A stretch of DNA of 64,000 nt from Roseovarius autotrophicus. Its GTDB lineage: Bacteria > Pseudomonadota > Alphaproteobacteria > Rhodobacterales > Rhodobacteraceae. Made by a program: the position numbers and the translations under genes. The stretch lies in contig NZ_JAGQDH010000001.1 of assembly GCF_018069895.1 (NCBI RefSeq), positions 62,001 through 126,000 of the forward strand, in the 5' to 3' direction. This document shows, in pieces, positions 16,003-24,533 of this stretch. Each line of letters starts with the position of its first letter. Position 1 is the stretch's first letter. A model generated the notes under the pieces. That model made no database searches, was not told the origin of the DNA, and saw nothing but the letters and a program-made list of their open reading frames with translations.

Positions 16003-16017
16003 TCTTAATTTATAAGA
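16003..16017. promoter_or_regulatory. Inverted repeat TCTTA-N5-TAAGA upstream of pqqA
   Basis: The arms are identical to those at 3988-4002 (TCTTA and TAAGA) with an A/T-only five-base centre and the same ACTC left flank. It lies 71 bases upstream of the pqqA ATG. Two copies in one window, each upstream of methanol/PQQ genes, suggest one transcription factor acts on both promoters. Confidence 0.5.
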
Positions 16018-16039
16018 CGGACACAGACTTTGGTCGGGA

Positions 16040-16714
16040 TCAGGATGCGGCGGGCTGTGGGGCCAACCCCTCGATGACAAAGCCCTGATTGCGGATGGTG
16101 CGTATTTCAAAGCCGAAATCACCCTCGGCCAGTTTCTTGCGTAGATAGCCGATATAGACATCGACGACGTTCTCGCTGGCCGAACCTTCTGTCGCCCAGA
16201 GCGCGTCAAAGATCGCATGGCGGGGCAGGGGGGCCTCACGGTGCGCCAGGAGCAGCCGCAAGAGCGCGTATTCGCGCTCGGTCAGCACCACCGCCGCGCC
16301 GCCGCGCATGAGCGTTCGGTGAGGCGAGAGATGCGCGGGGCGCTGCCGATCGGCGCGCTTCTCCTGCACACGAAGCCGCGCCACCAGTTCGTCAAGCGAG
16401 AAGGGCTTGACCACATAATCATCCGCCCCCGCCTCCAGCCCTGCCGCGCGATGCTCCACATCGGCAAGCGCCGAAAGCATGAGAATCGGCAGGGCGACGC
16501 CACGCGCACGCGCGGCGCGCACCAGATCAAGCCCGCTGTCGGCCCCCAGCATCACATCGACGATGGCGCAGGCGAACCTGCCCGAACAGAGCCGGTCGAG
16601 CGCGCGCGCCGCGCGGTTCTCGGCCTCGGCCTCATAACCGTGCAGCCGCAGCCCCCGCACGAGGGCAGAGGTGATCTCGGGGTCGTCCTCGACAATCAGA
16701 AGCGGCGTGGCCAT
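16040..16714 (-). CDS. OmpR-family response regulator
   Basis: A 224-residue two-domain regulator. The receiver domain has the acidic pair VEDDPE, the phospho-acceptor Asp53 (AIVDVML), a conserved Ser/Thr position (MLSAL) and Lys in YVVKPFS. The C-terminal winged helix has [13 protein letters not shown] and [13 protein letters not shown]. It follows the pqqA promoter region on the same strand, with the divergent trpB on its other side. Its kinase is likely the one at 11203-12792, at the far end of the pqq operon. Control of xox, lut or pqq genes is inference from position. Confidence 0.88.
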   Translation of the reverse strand: MATPLLIVEDDPEITSALVRGLRLHGYEAEAENRAARALDRLCSGRFACAIVDVMLGADSGLDLVRAARARGVALPILMLSALADVEHRAAGLEAGADDYVVKPFSLDELVARLRVQEKRADRQRPAHLSPHRTLMRGGAAVVLTEREYALLRLLLAHREAPLPRHAIFDALWATEGSASENVVDVYIGYLRKKLAEGDFGFEIRTIRNQGFVIEGLAPQPAAS

Positions 16715-16828
16715 GGCGCGACCCTAGCCGATTTTCGCGCCGCTTCCACCGCTTTCGCCATCCGGGCCGCCTTGCCCTCGGGCGGATCGCGCACTAGGAC
16801 GGAGAGAACCAAGCAGGGGGCGCGTTCC

Positions 16829-18061
16829 ATGGCCAACGATCTTTTCAACTCCTTCATGACCGGCCCCGACGAAAAGGGGCGTTTCGGTGATTTCGGCGGG
16901 CGCTTCGTATCGGAAACGCTGATGCCACTTATCCTTGAACTGGAAGAGCGATACGAGCACGCCAAGACCGATCCTGCGTTCTGGGCCGAGATGGATTATC
17001 TTTGGAAGCATTATGTGGGCCGTCCCTCGCCGCTCTATTTCGCCGAGCGGCTGACCGAGCGGCTGGGCGGTGCCAGGGTCTACATGAAGCGCGACGAACT
17101 GAATCATACCGGCGCGCACAAGATCAACAACGTGCTGGGTCAGATCATCCTGGCCCGCCGCATGGGCAAGAAGCGCATCATCGCCGAGACCGGCGCGGGC
17201 CAGCATGGCGTAGCCACGGCCACGGTCTGTGCCAAGTTCGGGCTGCAATGCGTGGTCTATATGGGCGCGCATGATGTCGAGCGGCAGGCGCCCAACGTGT
17301 TCCGGATGCGCCTTCTGGGGGCGGAGGTGGTGCCGGTCACATCGGGGCGGGGCACGCTCAAGGATGCGATGAACGACGCGCTGCGCGACTGGGTGACCAA
17401 TGTGCGCGACACGTTCTATTGCATCGGCACGGTGGCGGGGCCGCACCCCTATCCGGCGATGGTGCGCGATTTTCAGTCGATCATCGGCCGCGAGACGCGC
17501 GAACAGATGATGGAGGCGGAGGGCCGCCTGCCAGATACGCTGGTGGCGGCCATCGGCGGCGGGTCGAATGCGATGGGTCTTTTCTATCCCTTCCTTGATG
17601 ACAAGGAGGTGGGGATCATCGGCGTCGAGGCGGGCGGCCACGGAGTTGACGAGCGGATGGAGCATTGCGCCTCGCTGACCGGCGGGCGGCCTGGCGTGCT
17701 CCATGGCAATCGCACCTACCTGCTTCAGGACGATGACGGGCAGATCCTCGAAGGTCATTCGATTTCCGCCGGTCTCGACTATCCCGGCATTGGCCCCGAG
17801 CATAGCTGGCTGCACGAGACGGGCCGCGCGAAATATGTCTCGATCACCGACAAGGAGGCGCTGGCGGCGTTCCAGTTGTGCTGCGAGACGGAAGGCATCA
17901 TTCCCGCGCTTGAGCCATCCCACGCGCTTGCCCATGTCGCCAAGATCGCGCCCGACCTGCCGCGCGATCACCTGCTTGTCATGAACATGTGCGGGCGCGG
18001 CGACAAGGACATCTTCACCGTCGCAAAACATCTTGGCGTCGAGATCAATACCGGAAGCTGA
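16829..18061 (+). CDS. trpB: Tryptophan synthase beta subunit
   Basis: A 410-residue PLP enzyme joining indole and serine to make tryptophan, normally in complex with TrpA. The PLP lysine is in [11 protein letters not shown] (Lys98); other features are AETGAGQHG, the phosphate-binding GGGSNAMG and the [13 protein letters not shown] segment. ATG 16829 gives the standard N-terminus [20 protein letters not shown]. trpA and trpF are not adjacent in this window. It is divergent from the response regulator with about 115 bases between. Confidence 0.96.
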   Translation: MANDLFNSFMTGPDEKGRFGDFGGRFVSETLMPLILELEERYEHAKTDPAFWAEMDYLWKHYVGRPSPLYFAERLTERLGGARVYMKRDELNHTGAHKINNVLGQIILARRMGKKRIIAETGAGQHGVATATVCAKFGLQCVVYMGAHDVERQAPNVFRMRLLGAEVVPVTSGRGTLKDAMNDALRDWVTNVRDTFYCIGTVAGPHPYPAMVRDFQSIIGRETREQMMEAEGRLPDTLVAAIGGGSNAMGLFYPFLDDKEVGIIGVEAGGHGVDERMEHCASLTGGRPGVLHGNRTYLLQDDDGQILEGHSISAGLDYPGIGPEHSWLHETGRAKYVSITDKEALAAFQLCCETEGIIPALEPSHALAHVAKIAPDLPRDHLLVMNMCGRGDKDIFTVAKHLGVEINTGS

Positions 18062-18068
18062 GCCGGGA

Positions 18069-18464
18069 TCAGGCCGTGAACACCTCGTCCACCGGCACCT
18101 GAAGGGCGCTGGCAAGCGCGTTGGTCTGCGCGGCCATGCCGATCACGGCCAAAAGCTCGCCATGCTGAGCGGGAGTCATGCCCTTGGCGCGCGCCGCTGC
18201 CGTGTGGGAATGGACGCAGTATTCGCAGCCATTGGCCACAGAGACGGCGATATAAAGCATCTCCTTGGTCAGCGGGTCGAGCGTGCCGGGGGCCATCACG
18301 ACCTTCAGCCGCTCCCATGTGGCGCGCAGAAGCGCCGGATCATGGGCCAGCGCACGCCAGAAATTGTTGATGAAATCCGAGCCGCGCGTGGCGCGGATAT
18401 CGTCTAGCACGGCGCGCGCCTCAGGGTTCATTTCCTCGTCCGACAGAAGCGGCAGCGTGGCCAT
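18069..18464 (-). CDS. Carboxymuconolactone decarboxylase/AhpD-family protein
   Basis: A 131-residue helical protein with the redox-active motif CEYCVHSHTAAA in the middle, typical of AhpD-like peroxidase-associated proteins. It probably has thiol-disulfide or peroxidase activity; the exact substrate is unknown. It ends seven bases from the trpB stop on the opposite strand. Three bases separate it from the DUF2237 gene upstream, so the two are co-transcribed. Confidence 0.8.
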   Translation of the reverse strand: MATLPLLSDEEMNPEARAVLDDIRATRGSDFINNFWRALAHDPALLRATWERLKVVMAPGTLDPLTKEMLYIAVSVANGCEYCVHSHTAAARAKGMTPAQHGELLAVIGMAAQTNALASALQVPVDEVFTA

Positions 18465-18467
18465 TTC

Positions 18468-18848
18468 TCAGCCCTCCGCCGCGTGCGCGCGCAAGACCGC
18501 CAGAGGCACGATGTCGAGAGCGCGCACATGGGTGGCCGCAAGATCGACGCGCGGCGCGCATCCCTCGTCATGCGCCTGAAGAAAGCGACCCGCACAGAGG
18601 CACCAGCGATCCCCCGGTTTCAGCCCGGGAAAGTGGAAGTCAGGGCGCGGCGTGCTCAGGTCATTGCCGACATATTTGGAATAGGCGAGGAATTCGGCGG
18701 TCATCACCGCGCAGATGGTGTGGCTTCCGTGATCTTCGGTGCAGGTGTTGCACTGCCCGTCGCGGAAGAACCCGGTGAGCGGGTCGGCTGAGCAGGCTGC
18801 AAGCGTGCCACCCAGCACGTTTTCCGATGGCTCCATCCTCACGCTCAT
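18468..18848 (-). CDS. DUF2237 family protein
   Basis: A 126-residue cytoplasmic protein of unknown function belonging to DUF2237. Seen are NVLGGTLAACS, DPLTGFFRDGQCNTC, DHGSHTICAVMT, FLAYSKYVGNDLSTP, GDRWCLCAGRF and a C-terminal HVRALDIVPLAVL; the cysteines may bind a metal. ATG 18848 follows GGGAGG at a good distance; the frame is open further upstream but without coding character. It forms a two-gene unit with the AhpD-like gene. The 247 bases between it and pth hold no gene that I can support. Confidence 0.85.
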   Translation of the reverse strand: MSVRMEPSENVLGGTLAACSADPLTGFFRDGQCNTCTEDHGSHTICAVMTAEFLAYSKYVGNDLSTPRPDFHFPGLKPGDRWCLCAGRFLQAHDEGCAPRVDLAATHVRALDIVPLAVLRAHAAEG

Positions 18849-19095
18849 GGCTCTGGCCTCCCTGATGTCCGAAAACACTATAAGGCGGCGCGTGGCCGGG
18901 GCAAGCGCGGTCCCGGGGCGCTGCAGCGATCCGGATTTCGCCATGGCGCGCGCCGCAAGCGCAGCCGATACTGCCCCGGAGATCAAGCCCGAGAGAGGGG
19001 CGCGGCTGGGTTCGGGCGGGCGTCGGGATGGGCCCAGCGATGCGCGCTCCGATGCGTCGATGGGCCAGCCAAACGCTTTCGGATCGCCAAGCCGC

Positions 19096-19773
19096 CTAGC
19101 GAAACCGGTCCACCAGTTTCTGCAGTGGGTTGCGGGTGTCCGGCGCGGCTGGATCTTCCGGCGGGGCCGCCGGTTTCGCAGCCGTCTTGTCGGGCGCGGG
19201 CCGTGCGGGGGCCATGCGCTGTGCCACGGCGGTCTGAAAACGGTCGGGCTTGCCCTCGGCCAGCCATGGCGCGCCGTCGGCGATGCCGCGCATCAGGTCG
19301 TCGAGCCAGTCCGTATCCGCCTTGGCGAAGTCCTGCAACACATAGCTCGCCACCCGGTCCTTGTGGCCCGGATGGCCGATGCCAAGGCGCACGCGCTGGA
19401 ACTCGGCCCCGATATGGGCGGTGATCGAGCGCAGCCCGTTATGGCCCGCGTGCCCGCCGCCGCGCTTGACGCGCAGCTTGCCGGGGCCGAGGTCAATCTC
19501 GTCGTGAAAGACGGTCACCGCCTCGGGCGCGATCTTGTAAAAACGCACAGCCTCGCCCACCGATTGTCCGGAAAGGTTCATGAAGGTCTCGGGTTTGAGC
19601 AGGATCACCTTTTCCCCGCCCAATGTGCCCTCGCAAACACGCCCCTGAAACTTTGCCCGCCACGGGCCAAAGCCATGCGCCCCGGCGATCCGGTCCACCG
19701 CCATGAAGCCGATATTGTGGCGGTTGCCCGCATATTTCGCGCCCGGATTGCCAAGCCCGACAAAGAGTTGCAT
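19096..19773 (-). CDS. pth: Peptidyl-tRNA hydrolase
   Basis: A 225-residue enzyme that frees tRNA from peptidyl-tRNAs released during abortive translation. Conserved residues are in [18 protein letters not shown] (catalytic His), [22 protein letters not shown] and [12 protein letters not shown]. The core is about 190 residues, followed by a low-complexity Ala/Pro/Lys tail ([19 protein letters not shown] region) as often seen in alphaproteobacteria. rplY, a frequent neighbour, is not in the window on this side. Confidence 0.95.
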   Translation of the reverse strand: MQLFVGLGNPGAKYAGNRHNIGFMAVDRIAGAHGFGPWRAKFQGRVCEGTLGGEKVILLKPETFMNLSGQSVGEAVRFYKIAPEAVTVFHDEIDLGPGKLRVKRGGGHAGHNGLRSITAHIGAEFQRVRLGIGHPGHKDRVASYVLQDFAKADTDWLDDLMRGIADGAPWLAEGKPDRFQTAVAQRMAPARPAPDKTAAKPAAPPEDPAAPDTRNPLQKLVDRFR

Positions 19774-19847
19774 TGCCCGCGTCCCCGTTCTTTGATGTGG
19801 ATGGTCTAGGGGTTTGGCCGCGCGGAATCAACGGCAAGGGGCAGGGC

Positions 19848-20528
19848 ATGGCGGAATACCAGATCGACGGGCTGCGCCTTGAGGTGCCCGAGGCGCTGCT
19901 CAACGACCGCATCCGCGCCAAGCTTTGTTCGGGCGAATATGAGGCGCATGAGGCGCAGGCCGCCGCCATGCGGCTGAAGCCGGGCCACAGGGTGCTCGAA
20001 CTGGGCGCGGGGATCGGCTATGTCGCCTCGGTCTGCGCGCGCATCGTGGGCCCCGAGAACGTCACCACGGTCGAGGCAAACCCCGCACTGCTGCCCGTCA
20101 TTCGCGCCAATCTGGCGCACAACGGATTTGGCGCAGTGACGCTTGTGCATGGCGCGGTTGGCGGCATGGCGGGGGGTGACGCGCCGCTTGCCTTTGATGC
20201 CGCGCGAAGCTTCTGGGCCGCGCGCATCGTCGAGGAGGGGGCCAGCCCGGAGACGCTTGTCGAGGTGCCGCATCTGGGCCTTGGCGCTCTCATGGCACGC
20301 ATGCGCCCGCATGTGGTGATCATGGATATCGAGGGCGCCGAGGCACATCTTTTCAACGCCCCATGGCCCGAACATGTGTTGCACGTCATGATGGAACTGC
20401 ATCCGGGCCGCTATCCCGACGCGGTGATCAAGCGCATCGTCGATTGCATGTCCGACTCCGGCCTGACCTATGATCCGGGGCCGTCGCGCGGGCGCATCCT
20501 GTGCTTTCGCCGGGTCCGGGGCCGGTAA
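19848..20528 (+). CDS. FkbM-family methyltransferase
   Basis: A 226-residue SAM-dependent methyltransferase. The SAM motif VLELGAGIGYVAS and the following acidic residue in VTTVEANP are clear, as is the FkbM-type VVIMDIEGAEAHLF segment. ATG 19848 is chosen because it follows GGGGCAGGG and gives a normal N-terminus. The substrate is unknown; members act on polysaccharides, glycolipids or small molecules. It is divergent from pth and ends 52 bases before chrA. Confidence 0.8.
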   Translation: MAEYQIDGLRLEVPEALLNDRIRAKLCSGEYEAHEAQAAAMRLKPGHRVLELGAGIGYVASVCARIVGPENVTTVEANPALLPVIRANLAHNGFGAVTLVHGAVGGMAGGDAPLAFDAARSFWAARIVEEGASPETLVEVPHLGLGALMARMRPHVVIMDIEGAEAHLFNAPWPEHVLHVMMELHPGRYPDAVIKRIVDCMSDSGLTYDPGPSRGRILCFRRVRGR

Positions 20529-20580
20529 CGCAGTGCATCAAGCCGCTTGTCCCGCGCGTATTCGCGCGCCACAAGGAGAT

Positions 20581-21831
20581 ATGGACGCGCCCGCCTTTTC
20601 CGATTTTTTCCGCAGCTTCGCGCGAATCGGCCTGCTGAGTTTTGGCGGGCCGGCGGCCCAGATATCGGTCATGCACGACGAGTTGGTGACGCGGCGCGGC
20701 TGGCTGAGCGAGCCGAAATTCCTGGGCGCGCTGTCGTTCTGCATGCTTCTGCCGGGGCCCGAGGCGATGCAGCTTGCCACCTATGCGGGCTGGAGGCTGC
20801 GGGGAGTCGCGGGGGGGATTGTGGCGGGGCTTCTCTTTGTGGTGCCGGGGGCCTCGGTGATTCTCGGACTGGGGCTTGGCTATGCTGTCTGGGGCGGGGT
20901 GCCGCTGGTGCAGGCGGTGTTTCTGGGCATCAAGGCCGCGGTGGTGGCCATCGTTATCCAGGCGCTCCTGAAGCTGGCGAAAAAGGCGCTGTCAAGTCCG
21001 GCACATTGGGTTCTGGCAGGTCTGGCTTTCGTGGCGATGTTCGTGTTTTCCGTGCCATTCCCGGCGATCATTGCCACCGCCGCGCTTTGGGGCTGGTGGC
21101 AAAGCCGGTGGGCAGAGGCAGGGCCGATGCCAGACGCGCTCACCGTGCGGCCTGCCGAGACGCTGCGCACCGCGCTGATCTGGGCCGCGCTCTGGGCCGC
21201 GCCCGTCGTCGTTGCCTGGGCCATGGGGGCCAGCTTCCTTATCGATCTGGCGCTCTTTTTCTCGAAGCTGGCGGTCGTGACCTTTGGCGGCGCCTATGCC
21301 GTGCTGGCCTACATGACCGACACGGTGGTGGGCACGAAGGGCTGGCTCACGACCGCGCAGATGATCGACGCGCTCGGGCTGGCCGAGACGACGCCGGGTC
21401 CGCTCATCCTTGTCACGCAGTTCGTGGGACTTCTGGCGGGCTATGTTCAGGGTGGTGTGGTGCTTGGTATCACGGCGGCGCTGCTGACGCTCTGGGTGAC
21501 CTTCGTGCCCTGTTTCCTGTGGATCTTCACCGGTGCGCCCTATGTCGAGCACATTCTTGCGCGACCCCGCCTCAAGGGGGCGCTGGCGGGCGTGTCGGCG
21601 GCGGTGGTGGGGGTGATCCTCAACCTTTCGGTCTGGTTTGCGCTTCATGTGGTCTTCATCGAGATCCGTGACGACGCGCTCTTGCCGGTGCCTGTCTGGG
21701 CGTCGTTTTCATGGCCGGGTGCCGGCTTTACCGCGCTGGCGGTGGCGTTGCTGGTCGGGGCACGGCTGTCGATGGGGTGGGTTCTGACGGTCATGGCAGG
21801 GCTTGCGGGGGGGTGGCATCTTGTGCTGTGA
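20581..21831 (+). CDS. chrA: Chromate transporter ChrA
   Basis: A 416-residue inner-membrane protein with two homologous halves and 10-12 predicted helices, the long-chain type of the CHR family. Family motifs occur twice: SFGGPAAQISVMHDE with FCMLLPGPEAMQLA in the first half, TFGGAYAVLAYM with GLAETTPGPLILVTQF in the second. It exports chromate using the proton gradient in characterised members. AAGGAGAT directly precedes the ATG at 20581. No chrB regulator is adjacent. Confidence 0.92.
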   Translation: MDAPAFSDFFRSFARIGLLSFGGPAAQISVMHDELVTRRGWLSEPKFLGALSFCMLLPGPEAMQLATYAGWRLRGVAGGIVAGLLFVVPGASVILGLGLGYAVWGGVPLVQAVFLGIKAAVVAIVIQALLKLAKKALSSPAHWVLAGLAFVAMFVFSVPFPAIIATAALWGWWQSRWAEAGPMPDALTVRPAETLRTALIWAALWAAPVVVAWAMGASFLIDLALFFSKLAVVTFGGAYAVLAYMTDTVVGTKGWLTTAQMIDALGLAETTPGPLILVTQFVGLLAGYVQGGVVLGITAALLTLWVTFVPCFLWIFTGAPYVEHILARPRLKGALAGVSAAVVGVILNLSVWFALHVVFIEIRDDALLPVPVWASFSWPGAGFTALAVALLVGARLSMGWVLTVMAGLAGGWHLVL

Positions 21832-21902
21832 GGGATGCGTGTTGGACTTTTGTTTTGATCCGAATCCCCTATGCTGATCCTGCAATTGCCTTGAGGTAAG
21901 GA

Positions 21903-22364
21903 ATGACGCGCTCCATCGATTACGGAAACCTGATGCATCGCGCAATGCGCGGCCTCATTCAGGAGGTGCTGGCCGATGTGGCCGAGAACGGGCTTCCGGG
22001 GGCGCATCATTTCTTCATCACCTTCGAAACTACCCATCCTGGCGCGGAACTGGCGGGCTGGTTGCGCGACCGGTATCCTGCGGAGATGACGGTGGTCATG
22101 CAGCACTGGTATGAGGGGCTTGAGGTGGGAAGCGACGGTTTTGGTATCACGCTCAATTTCGGCGACGCGCCAGAGCGGCTCTATATCCCCTATGACGCGA
22201 TCCGCACCTTTGTGGACCCCTCGGTGGAATTCGGTCTGCGCTTCGAGACGCAGGAAAGCGACGACGAGGACGGTGACGGGGACGAAGACGAAGACGGCGA
22301 CCTGCCCGATCCCGACCCGCATGACGGCGGCGAGGTGGTGAGCCTCGACAAGTTCCGCAAATAG
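21903..22364 (+). CDS. sspB: SspB-family ClpXP adaptor
   Basis: A 153-residue alphaproteobacterial SspB that delivers ssrA-tagged and other substrates to the ClpXP protease. The N-terminal domain has HHFFITFETTHPG, MTVVMQHWYEGLEV and LYIPYDAI. A very acidic linker (about residues 115-143, mostly Asp, Glu and Gly) leads to the C-terminal ClpX-binding tail GGEVVSLDKFRK. A promoter probably lies in the 71 bases after chrA. Confidence 0.93.
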   Translation: MTRSIDYGNLMHRAMRGLIQEVLADVAENGLPGAHHFFITFETTHPGAELAGWLRDRYPAEMTVVMQHWYEGLEVGSDGFGITLNFGDAPERLYIPYDAIRTFVDPSVEFGLRFETQESDDEDGDGDEDEDGDLPDPDPHDGGEVVSLDKFRK

Positions 22365-22445
22365 GGTTTGGTATGCCATCGTATACAGCATTGATCTTTT
22401 CCGCGGCTGCGGTATGAACGGGCAAACCGTCAAGGAGATCCCGCA

Positions 22446-23837
22446 ATGACCGCCACCCGCACCGAAACCGACAGTTTTGGCCCCCTTGAGGTGCCCAGCC
22501 ATAAATATTGGGGGGCGCAGACGCAACGCTCGATCCTGAATTTCCCCATCGGCTGGGAGAAACAGCCCGTGGCCATCGTGCGCGCGCTTGGTGTGATCAA
22601 GCAGGCCTGCGCGCAGGCCAACAAGGCCAGTGGCGCGCTCGATGCGCGCCGCGCGGATGCGATCATCCAGGCGGCCGGTGAGGTGATCGCGGGCAAGTTC
22701 GATGACAATTTCCCGCTCGTGGTCTGGCAGACCGGATCGGGCACGCAATCCAACATGAACGCCAATGAGGTCATCGCCAATCGGGCGATTGAAATTCTGG
22801 GTGGCGTGATCGGGTCCAAGGATCCGGTGCATCCCAATGACCATGTGAACATGGGGCAATCCTCGAACGACACCTTCCCCACGGCCATGCATATCGCCGC
22901 GGCCATGACAGCGCGCGACGTGCTCTTGCCGGGGCTGCACAAGCTCTTGGCGGGGCTCGAGGCCAAGGCGGACGCGTTCAAGGACATCATCAAGATCGGC
23001 CGCACCCATACGCAGGACGCAACACCGCTCACGTTGGGACAGGAGTTTTCCGGCTATGCCCATCAGATCCGGCAGGGCATTGCGCGGGTAAATCTCTGCC
23101 TGCCCGGCATTTACGAGCTGGCGCAGGGCGGCACCGCCGTGGGCACCGGCCTCAACACCGCCAAGGGCTGGGATACGACCGTGGCGGCGCATATGGCGGC
23201 GATCACCGGCCTGCCCTTTGTCACCGCGCCGAACAAGTTCGAGGCGCTGGCGGCGCATGATGCGATGGTGTTCATGTCGGGCGCGCTCGCGACCGTGGCG
23301 GGCTCTTGCTACAAGATTGCCAATGACATCCGTTTCCTCGGCTCCGGCCCGCGCTCTGGCCTTGGCGAGTTGATCCTGCCCGAGAACGAGCCGGGATCGT
23401 CGATCATGCCCGGCAAGGTCAACCCGACCCAGGCCGAGGCGCTGACGCAGGTCGCGGCGCATGTGATGGGTAATGATGCGGCCATCAAATTCGCAGGCTC
23501 TCAAGGGCATTTCGAATTGAATGTTTACAACCCGATGATGGCCTATAACCTCTTGCAATCCGTGCAGCTTTTGGGAGACGCCGCCGACAGCTTCACCGAG
23601 CGGATGCTGTTGGGCATCGAGGCCAACGGCCCGCGCATCGACAAGCTGATGAAGGAAAGCCTGATGCTGGTGACGGCGCTTGCGCCCACCATCGGTTATG
23701 ACAATGCCACCAAGGTCGCCAAGACCGCGCACAAGAACGGCACCACCCTGCGGGAAGAGGCGATCGCGCTTGGCCTTGTCGATGGCGAGACCTTTGACCG
23801 CGTCGTGCGCCCCGAAGACATGATCGGCCCGAAATGA
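22446..23837 (+). CDS. fumC: Fumarate hydratase class II
   Basis: A 463-residue iron-free fumarase interconverting fumarate and malate in the TCA cycle. Diagnostic segments are [43 protein letters not shown] and the signature [18 protein letters not shown] precedes the ATG. It shares an ATGA overlap with the DUF4169 gene. The 81-base upstream gap contains TGGTATGCCA, a possible GntR-type site. Confidence 0.96.
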   Translation: MTATRTETDSFGPLEVPSHKYWGAQTQRSILNFPIGWEKQPVAIVRALGVIKQACAQANKASGALDARRADAIIQAAGEVIAGKFDDNFPLVVWQTGSGTQSNMNANEVIANRAIEILGGVIGSKDPVHPNDHVNMGQSSNDTFPTAMHIAAAMTARDVLLPGLHKLLAGLEAKADAFKDIIKIGRTHTQDATPLTLGQEFSGYAHQIRQGIARVNLCLPGIYELAQGGTAVGTGLNTAKGWDTTVAAHMAAITGLPFVTAPNKFEALAAHDAMVFMSGALATVAGSCYKIANDIRFLGSGPRSGLGELILPENEPGSSIMPGKVNPTQAEALTQVAAHVMGNDAAIKFAGSQGHFELNVYNPMMAYNLLQSVQLLGDAADSFTERMLLGIEANGPRIDKLMKESLMLVTALAPTIGYDNATKVAKTAHKNGTTLREEAIALGLVDGETFDRVVRPEDMIGPK

Positions 23838-24016
23838 ACGATGTCCCGGTCAACCTGAACCGGGTGCGCAAGCAAAAGGCGCGGGATGCCAGGAAATCCC
23901 GCGCCGATGAGAACGCGGCGCGGTTCGGGCGCACGAAGGCGCAGAAGGTCGAAGAGGAGGCCGCCCGCGCCCGCGCTCGCGCCTATCTGGACGCACATCG
24001 CCGCGAGGAAGAGTGA
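23834..24016 (+). CDS. DUF4169 family small basic protein
   Basis: A 60-residue, highly charged, probably helical protein ([33 protein letters not shown] region) of the DUF4169 family, common next to fumC or ribbon-helix-helix genes in Rhodobacteraceae. Its function is unknown; the Arg/Lys-rich chain suggests nucleic acid or ribosome contact, but this is inference. It starts on the fumC stop codon. A 61-base double-hairpin repeat begins eight bases after its own stop. Confidence 0.85.
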   Translation: MNDVPVNLNRVRKQKARDARKSRADENAARFGRTKAQKVEEEAARARARAYLDAHRREEE

Positions 24017-24023
24017 TGCGGGC

Positions 24024-24084
24024 TTCTTCTGGCTTCAAATATCCCGGGGGAATCGCCGCTTGCGGCGATGGGGGCAGCGCCCCC
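24024..24084 (+). repeat. Dispersed 61-bp double-hairpin repeat, copy 1
   Basis: The element starts TTCTTCTGGC, contains AAATATCCCGGGGGA, then an 18-base hairpin ATCGCCGC-TT-GCGGCGAT and a second hairpin GGGGGC-AGC-GCCCCC. The copy at 49226-49286 has the same length and frame of conserved blocks, but its first hairpin has a different, still self-complementary, sequence. Both copies follow a stop codon closely on the same strand. It may act as a transcript-end structure or be a small REP-like element. Confidence 0.75.
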
Positions 24085-24098
24085 CTGAACGGCCAGCC

Positions 24099-24338
24099 AT
24101 GAGCGCACGGCCCGTCAAACGCTCGCTGACGCTGCAAGGGCACCGCACCAGCGTGTCGCTTGAGGACGCGTTCTGGCTGGCGTTCCGCGAGATCGCCCGC
24201 GAAGAGGGACGTGCGCTCAACGCGCTCGCTGCCGAGATCGACGCCGCGCGCGATCCCGAAACCGGGCTTGCCTCCGCCATCCGGCTCCATGTGCTTGCAT
24301 ATTACCGCGCGCGGGCAGGCGCGAACGATTCGACCTGA
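24099..24338 (+). CDS. Ribbon-helix-helix domain protein
   Basis: A 79-residue protein with the ribbon-helix-helix pattern: VKRSLTLQGHRTSVSLEDAFW (strand plus helix A) and FREIAREEGRALNALAAEID (helix B), as in the RHH_4 family. Likely a small DNA-binding regulator; targets are unknown. ATG 24099 lies 14 bases after the repeat element, so the repeat would be in its leader. No strong Shine-Dalgarno is visible (GGCCAGCC). The roughly 195 bases after it hold no gene I can support. Confidence 0.8.
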   Translation: MSARPVKRSLTLQGHRTSVSLEDAFWLAFREIAREEGRALNALAAEIDAARDPETGLASAIRLHVLAYYRARAGANDST

Positions 24339-24533
24339 TCGCGCCCATGTCGCCTTTCGCCATGCCGGGGCCTGGCGTTCGCGGCGATCACGCTCATCGT
24401 CTGCCGCCGCATCGCCAAGGGCTGATGTCGGAAAAGTGGGCCTGCGTCCGGTCGGAGTCTTGACCTGGTCCTCCGGTGCTTGCGCGCCGGGGGGCTTTGG
24501 TGTCTTTTGACGAAAAACAAAGGGGGAATGGGG

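Noticed and set aside
21645-23732. Long minus-strand open frame over chrA end, sspB and fumC
   Set aside because: No family resemblance; the opposite strand carries well-known proteins.
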